64,000 nucleotides of DNA from positions 186,001 to 250,000 of the forward strand of contig BLAL01000184.1 in the NCBI GenBank assembly GCA_015698045.1, given 5' to 3'. The position numbers and the translations under genes are program-made. Below, in pieces: positions 58,201 to 64,000 of this stretch. This DNA is from Rhizophagus clarus. Its lineage: Eukaryota; Glomeromycota; Glomeromycetes; Glomerales; Glomeraceae. Position 1 is the stretch's first letter. Each line of letters begins with the position of its first letter. The notes under the pieces are model-generated. The model worked only from the letters and a program-made list of their open reading frames with translations, was not told where the DNA came from and did no database searches.

Positions 58201-60904
58201 AGTCAAGCACACTATAGGAGTTCAACGTTTCTGCCCCAATTCGGCACTATACCATGAAGGCATTGTTGAGCTTCACTGTTTATGGATGGTGGTTTCTACT
58301 GCCGGCATTATGAACCTATACACGGTGTTGAATGATCACAATGACGCTACTTTCACCACTTTGTTAAGATTAAGGCAGGCACAATTACTGATGAAACTAC
58401 CTGATTGTTGCTTTAGCGTTCATTCGCGTTTCAGATCACTGTACATGGCTGCCAGCCGCTCGAATTTAGCTTTATTTTATTTATTACTGGCATCAGATCT
58501 TTACGTCAACATTAAGTTAGACCAGATAGATAGGTTAAATTTTAGTATCAAGAATATTGAATTTCCGCTTTTGGACATCTGGTCGAAATCCTATAACGTG
58601 GCATCAATTACGCGTATTAATAATAAGCACAGTCAATTTCCTCTGGTGGACCTATCTCAATTGATCGCGGGCGACGGATCATCATTGATGACCTGGAAAC
58701 AATATCGCACTTTAGCAGAACTCTCAAGAAAGGGACCCAAAGCTAAATGGTTCACTCAATTAGAAAGTTCTGTTTTAGCGTCTTCTGACTCTAGATACCT
58801 CTTACCTGAATACCGCTCGACACAATCAACCTTTTATATTACCAGATTCCTCAAGCCACCTTCACAGGATGGTCGTTAAAAGGAATGGGTCGCTGTACAG
58901 TTGGATACCGCCTGGCTCATAGGACGAATAACAAATAAATGTTTTAATGGGTGCAAAGGATTATATGCAATTGATTTATATAGAGAAGTGTATTATGACC
59001 ATAGTTGCAATTGCTCTTTTGTCAACGATAAGGATACACATACTGTAGTTTGGCCAAAGCACTCACTTATTATGTTTCAGTTGAATGTCACCTTTTCAAA
59101 TGCACAAGAAACTCCATATTGGATCATTCATTCTCCCCTTTGGTTCATTGGTTATGATTAGAGCACTTTTAATGATTACATCGCAATTTTAGATGGCGAT
59201 TACCACCAACCACATGGAGCTCGTACTTCCCGCCATGAACCTATGGATTGTCTCATTTCCATCCCACACGATCAGAGGGATGACAACATATGGATCAACC
59301 GTTGGATTGGATCCTCAGACGATAAAGATCATCTCATTGAGATTAAAGATAGCCTAAACAGCGTTAATGAATTATCATTTTATACTGATGGATCTGTACA
59401 AAATGGCGTTCTCTCACATTTAAGACAACGTTTAGATGATTGCTTGGACCATCGATCCATGGTTATAAATCAAGGCGCTGCGTTTGTAGAGACATCTTCT
59501 AACCTACAATTTTTTACACGATTAGTGAACTGGCCGTCGTCCACCAGTGCGGAACTTTTTGCAATATTATTGGCTTTATTGGTTTGTCCAAGGGATTGTA
59601 GGGTTAAGATTTACACAGATAGTAATTGTTCGATTTCGACAATTACCCGATTTTTACGTTCTCGTAGTAAATTTTGTTCTCGTGGTTTTAATAATTCACT
59701 TATTTTAATTTATATTGGTTTATTAATTAGGGATAAAAATTTAGATTTAGAATTAATTAAGGTTAAAGCTCATGCGGGTGACCCATGGAACGATTTAGCG
59801 GATGAATTGGCAAAAAAGGGGGCGGCTCTTAGTACATATCATCAATTATCATTTAATTTTGGGTCTCAGGCTTGCCGTTTCAGCCCACATTTTGAAGATA
59901 CTCCGATTGAACAAAAATTAAGAAATTTCCTCAGCACTATGGGCACGGTTCAGAGTTGTAGTGAATGAAGAGACTTACGAATTAACGAAGATGCTTTCGT
60001 TCAGCGATCGATCCAGTACCAATGGGAAGTCACTTGGACAGCTATACAGCAAGTGAAACATTTCAGGTGCACCTCTTTTAAGAGGAATTCTCTGTGGAGT
60101 TTTATTATCAAAATCCTTCACCACCAATTACCAGTTGGTCGCTGGCTTCGTAAACGCAAACCTTCCCTATACCGAGATTTTCATTGTCAGTTCTGTAACA
60201 ATGAAGCTGATGAAACAATATCCCATTTGATAACTTGTCCTAATACGGCGCCTTTGTGACAACAAATATATGAAGCACTCCGGGCTTTTCTCTCCTCCAC
60301 ACTTCCTCAATTTTCAGACTCGCTTTCTTCGGCTAATTTAGTTAATAGCGAGATCAATGGATGGATCGGTACTTCCATACAGTCTCCACGATTTTTGGAT
60401 TTACTCACATGCGCAGCCGACAGGAAAATGGATTCTACACAATTCACATACATACAACAACGCTTTAAATGGTCACGCCGCCACACAGTTTTATTTTGTG
60501 CTAAATTATTGGTCAAATTAATTTGGCTTTTCAGATCAATCATTTGGCTCCCGTGATGCGAACGCACGGTGGAATGGGAAAAGCGTAATGGCATCTCGCA
60601 AAAGGACAAAATGTCCTCTCCTCCGATTTGTAAATCGCGAAAACAATCTCCCCATCGGACACCAGGTGATGACTCTCCCTCGGACACCTTAATTTTGGAT
60701 GATCCATACTTGGCACCACCTTTGAAACCGCCCATCATTACGAGTAAAGAACGATTTTTGAAAGCGCTTGATCGTACGTTTATACAGATGCGGGCTTTAG
60801 TTCACTCGGGTAGTAGTTTTTCGTGGTTATTTAAAAAATTGCCGGGTTTTTATAAGGTTGATTTATTAGGAGACGGTGATGGTTTATTGATGATTAGTTC
60901 ATAG
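55271..60904 (+). pseudogene. LINE ORF2: endonuclease, reverse transcriptase, RNase H, eight premature stops
   Basis: One continuous frame of 1877 codons from ATG 55271 to TAG 60902. Domains: AP-type endonuclease (IGFHNINGLASDPNKLKFLL, GIAETNSH, WMGDTN, RIDHIWIQR, GSDHDIVV); reverse transcriptase (NSAPGTSGITYQLM, IFPIPKP, VRPIALLEV, VLQDISKAFDSIS, SLSPLLWR, and AYMDNTAW where YxDD is expected); RNase H (FYTDGSVQ, SAELFAILLAL, IYTDSNCS, KAHAGDPWNDLADELAKKG); and a zinc-like HCQFCN...HLITCP near 60184. Premature stops: TGA 55745, 57707, 57824, 59966, 60257, 60554; TAA 58877; TAG 59159. All are one transition away from a sense codon. Confidence 0.9.
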
Positions 60905-61157
60905 GGTTAATTTATAGTTTATTTTATTTGGTTTAGTTTATTTTATTTTATTTTATTTGATTTATTTTGTTTATAGTATTTTGTTTTAGGTTAGAGTTTT
61001 TTAGGTTTTATTCGTTTATACTTGATAGTTTTCTTTGTTCATGGGTCACACTTAGCTGAGCTGGGGGGTTATTTCGGTGTTGTATAAAATATTTGTTTTC
61101 GAATATTTAACAATAAAAATAACATGACCTTTGAATTAAAAAAAAAATAAAAAAAAA

Positions 61158-61175
61158 AATAAAAAAACAATAGAG
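61158..61175. repeat. LINE target-site duplication, right copy
   Basis: Exact second copy of the 18-bp sequence, directly after the A-rich tail. The coding frame of the host exon continues immediately after it (AAA CTA TTA). Confidence 0.85.
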
Positions 61176-62054
61176 AAACTATTAAGAACCAATTCGCAGA
61201 TAATTTTTAAGCTTGAAGTTCTTATCACCAGACAAAAAAATCTTGAAACCCGTCTCTCAGACATAGAAAAAAAGCTCAACGATGATAACAAAAATAATAA
61301 TACAATAGATCTGGAGTATATAAAGGTAATAAGGATGAATATTATTTAATGTAAACCTGAAATGCTAACCTTATTTGATTAGGAGCCCATTAAGAAGGTG
61401 TTGAAAATTTTATTTGAAAATTTTATTTATCCTTCGCAAAATGAGTACAAACTCGCTACTGAAAAATATTTAAAAAATGAAAACTCAGAATTTATACGCC
61501 AGTTCAAAAAAAATCAATGGATTATTTTTTTCGAAAAAAAAATTGCCCCAACTGTAAGTTAAAGCAATTATGAATTTTATTAAATTTCATACTAATATTT
61601 TTTTTATTAGTTAGTACAACAACATAGAAGTATACGAGGGACGTTCACGTCTAGAGTCAAAGATATTATGTATACTGTTTTTGAAGCGACTGGGCATAAA
61701 TTACCGTCTATTAACACTCAAGTTAGTCCATCAAAGATTCAGGAATGGAAGAGTAAGCCGGAGGTAAAAAGATGTTACAACCTATTTAAAAAGGTTAAAG
61801 ATGGGCAACTTATGACATATATGTCACTAATAATTGATAAATTGCGAAAAGAAAATAAAAATCCCTCAAAAACACAAATAGCGTATGCGATTAGCATATG
61901 TGAAAGTACTTAAATCCTAATAATCAAAACATTCAAATAAGCAAAAGTATAATGAAGTCGAAGATAATCAACAACTTAATAAGTTTTTAATTTACAATTT
62001 GCAAAATGTGAATTATTTGAATTACAGTTTATTTATTTATTTATTTATTTTTAG

Positions 62055-62351
62055 CAAAAGTTGAAAAATAGAGATAAATTTATACATTCGGATGATGATT
62101 CTCATGATGGTAATGATGTAGATAATGATGGTGATGGAGCAGCTGACAATGGAGCAGGTGCGGCTGACAATAGTGCAATTAACGATGGTAGGCCTAACAA
62201 TGGTGCAGTTAACGATAGTGCGGCTAACGATGATGTGGTTAACGATGGCATAGCTGACGATGATATACTTTCTAGTGACTCTTATAACACAGAGGAGGAA
62301 GGTCGGTATATAAATAGTTTATTAGAGAATTATGGGTTGCATAGGAAATAA
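62055..62351 (+). CDS. Acidic Asp/Asn/Ala-repeat open frame, possible further exon
   Basis: After a T-rich acceptor (TTATTTTTAG at 62045-62054) a frame of 98 codons runs to TAA at 62349. It is dominated by degenerate ADNGA, NDGVV-like repeats and ends SYNTEEEGRYINSLLENYG. It has no ATG near its start, so it is an exon or a remnant. I could not join it in phase to the exon ending at 61913 without dropping part of that exon, so linkage to the split gene is open. Confidence 0.35.
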   Translation, partial: QKLKNRDKFIHSDDDSHDGNDVDNDGDGAADNGAGAADNSAINDGRPNNGAVNDSAANDDVVNDGIADDDILSSDSYNTEEEGRYINSLLENYGLHRK

Positions 62352-62879
62352 ATATTATTTTTTATATATATCACATGTAATAGCATTTTTTTTACCATAA
62401 TAATATAATTTTAATAAATAAAATGGTTATTAATTCTTAACAATACGGGTGTGACATAAATAAATCGTAACTGAAATTTGTGTTCAATTTGTGTTCAATT
62501 TGCGTTAATAATTCTGATAAAAAATTTGTTAATTTTGGCCAAATTTCGTTAAATTTGTTGAATTTGTGTTGAATTTGTGTTGATAATTTTTAATTTATCA
62601 CAAGAGGATGATATTTAGTAATTGTGCATATACAATTTCTATAACAATGTACATGATTTTTTAAAATGCAGATTTCTGTAATTTTACGATATCGTATTTT
62701 CTGGCCAATCAAAATTAGGTTGATCTTTGCATGTGATAATCATTTAATCATGCACACGTTTTTTGTCTTATTTATTTTTGTCTCTTATTTCTTTATTCTT
62801 TTGTTCAATATTTTTAATTTTTTTGTCTCTTCTTTCTATTATTTCTTTAATTATATACAATATACTTACATATATTTCA

Positions 62880-63530
62880 TAATTTATTGCTTTACAGGTA
62901 TAGAAATATTTGTTTATTAATACTAATTATTTTCATTTTTTTTTACCTCTTTGTTACTTTGTATCGTAATACTAACAATAATATCCATGTTTTCTTTTTT
63001 TCTTTTTACTTGTACTTTAATACTAATGATACTAACAATACTAACAATATGTTTATTTTTTCCTTTCTCTTTATTTCTTTATTCATTTGTTCAATTACTT
63101 TGCAGGTATAGAAATATTTATTTATTAATACTAATTATTTTAATATTAACACATTTTTTTTACCTCTTTATTACTTTGTATCGTAATACTAACAATAATA
63201 ACCATGTTTCCTTTATTCCTTTTTACTTGTACTTTAATACTAACGATACTAACAATACTAACAACATGTTTATTTTTTCCTTTCTCTTTATTTTTTTATT
63301 CTTTTGTTCAATTACTTTGCAGGTATAGAAATATTTATTTATTAATACTAATTATTTTAATATTAACGCATTTTTTTACCTCTTTGTTACTTAATGTCAT
63401 AATACTAACAATACTATCTACGTTTCCTTTATTCCTTTTTACTTGTACTTTAATATTAACGATAATATTCATGTTTCTTTTACTCCTTTTACTGTTTCTT
63501 TAACTCTTTTTACCTTAATACTAACAATAC
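62880..63530. repeat. ~210 bp tandem repeat with TACTAAC and CAG|GT motifs
   Basis: Three copies are anchored at the word CAGGTATAGAAATATTT (starting near 62895, 63103 and 63320). Each contains TTTACTTGTACTTTAATACT, several TACTAAC words, a pyrimidine-rich run and then TTNCAGGTATAG. The third copy is degenerate after 63400. The hydrophobic open frames spanning the copies are repeat artefacts. Further TACTAAC words continue to ~63580. Confidence 0.7.
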
Positions 63531-63714
63531 TAACAATATTTCTTTTATCTTTATATCTAATACTAACGTTACTATAGCTATTTCTCTTCTTTTTACATCT
63601 AATTGTATCGTTACTCTTTCTTTTTTTACTTTTATATATTCTGTATATAGTAATAAATACTTGTAATTTTTTATAATTTAATTCATATTATATCTAATAA
63701 AATATACATTATAT

Positions 63715-64000
63715 AAACTTATAGTACAAAAATGAATTTTGAAACATTACAAAATATTTATGTAAAATTACGAATTGTCAAAATATTTTAAAAAGTTATG
63801 AAATATTACGCAATAAAATTACACAATATTACAAACCGTAAAATTATGAAACTTTGCATATCATAATATTTCAAAATATTTTAAAAAGTTACAAAATATT
63901 ATGCTTACGTAAACTTGCAGCGAGTCTGAAAACTTATGAAATATTATGTAAAATTACAAAATATTGCGAATGCGTAAAATTACGAAATATTACGAACCGT
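63715..64000. repeat. Degenerate AAATATTACGAA island at the window edge
   Basis: Short degenerate words (AAATATTACAAA, AAAATTACGAAATATTACG, AAACTTGCAGCGAGT) repeat with a 15-20 bp rhythm and continue past the window end. Related TTTCGCAATATTTCGCA words occur at 51890-52010 in the opposite sense. Confidence 0.5.

Larger units (their letters stand above)
52478..61157 (+). mobile_element. Full-length non-LTR retrotransposon (LINE, EN-RT-RNaseH type)
   Basis: An 8.7-kb element bounded by an 18-bp duplication, with a ~190-bp 5' UTR, ORF1 (52671-55067), a ~200-bp spacer, ORF2 (55271-60904), a 3' UTR of ~230 bp and an A-rich tail (61138-61157). The base composition is visibly less AT-rich than the flanks, in line with separate origin. 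The EN, RT, RNase H and terminal zinc-motif order fits the I/Tad1 side of LINE diversity. It is inactive: five premature stops in ORF1, eight in ORF2 and a changed RT active-site residue, with no frameshift. Confidence 0.93.
52259..61913 (+). pseudogene. Host gene split by a LINE insertion in exon 2
   Basis: Exon 1 is 52259-52397 and exon 2 begins at 52458. After 20 nt the LINE interrupts it, and the exon resumes at 61176 and runs to 61325. Exons 3 (61383-61553) and 4 (61611-61913) follow. With the LINE and one copy of the duplication left out, phase is continuous through all four exons (260 codons). Exon 2 encodes a coiled coil (QKNLETRLSDIEKKLNDD). Exons 3-4 contain EWKSKPEVKRCYNLFKK and QLMTYMSLIIDKLRK. 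I do not recognise the family. Exon 1 also has a TAA at its ninth codon (52283-52285), so the gene was possibly damaged before or after the insertion, or the true start differs. Confidence 0.65.

Noticed and set aside
52671..60904. Stop-codon recoding as an explanation for the LINE frames
   Set aside because: All three stop codons occur, other genes in the window use all three as normal terminators, and the RT active site is also mutated, so decay is simpler.
62666..63503. Overlapping hydrophobic frames of 74-125 codons
   Set aside because: They follow the ~210 bp tandem repeat and pyrimidine runs; the same peptide recurs because the DNA repeats.

Overview
The window looks like nuclear DNA of an arbuscular mycorrhizal fungus (Glomeromycotina, Rhizophagus-like). 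It is very AT-rich, has short GT-AG introns with T-rich acceptors, carries conserved fungal housekeeping genes, and has repeat-rich, transposon-bearing gaps. The assignment is inferred from protein and intron character; no species marker was seen.

Region 1-42.7 kb is gene-dense. In order: a small predicted membrane protein; a ZCCHC8-like CCHC/PSP RNA-surveillance protein; succinyl-CoA ligase alpha (minus); a SNAPC1-like snRNA-promoter factor; THO complex subunit 2; a membrane-anchored SREBP-type bHLH factor; a CBS-PB1 protein; ARPC1 of the Arp2/3 complex (minus); a PfkB/ribokinase-family sugar kinase; mitochondrial aconitase; CPSF160/Cft1; AFG2/Drg1-type AAA ATPase (minus); SGT2/SGTA co-chaperone; and the MYST acetyltransferase ESA1 (minus). 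I rebuilt exon structures by codon-phase bookkeeping. Most give full-length proteins of the expected size (ARPC1 371 aa, aconitase 784, Cft1 1489 in 22 exons, AFG2 749 in 14 exons, SGT2 358 in 10 exons). Three divergent pairs share intergenic promoters of 147-266 bp. RNA biology is well represented (NEXT-type surveillance, snRNA transcription, THO export, 3' end cleavage), and two mitochondrial citrate-cycle genes are present, but nothing suggests a functional cluster.

Region 42.7-52.3 kb is repeat territory. It contains several islands, each built from degenerate copies of a different short self-complementary word; a purine-rich tract; three in-phase mini-exons on the minus strand; a decayed hAT transposase; and the most unusual object here, a tandem array of 16 units (46453-48289 plus a terminal unit). 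In that array a 41-base exon-like core is bracketed every time by a strong acceptor and a strong donor.

Region 52.3-62.4 kb holds an unrecognised coiled-coil host gene split inside exon 2 by a full-length 8.7 kb non-LTR retrotransposon (LINE, ORF1 plus EN-RT-RNaseH ORF2) with a clean 18-bp target-site duplication. The LINE has 13 premature stops but no frameshift. Removing the element and one duplication copy restores an open frame through four exons. Region 62.6-64 kb has a ~210 bp tandem repeat carrying branch-point-like and AG|GT motifs, followed by another degenerate repeat island.
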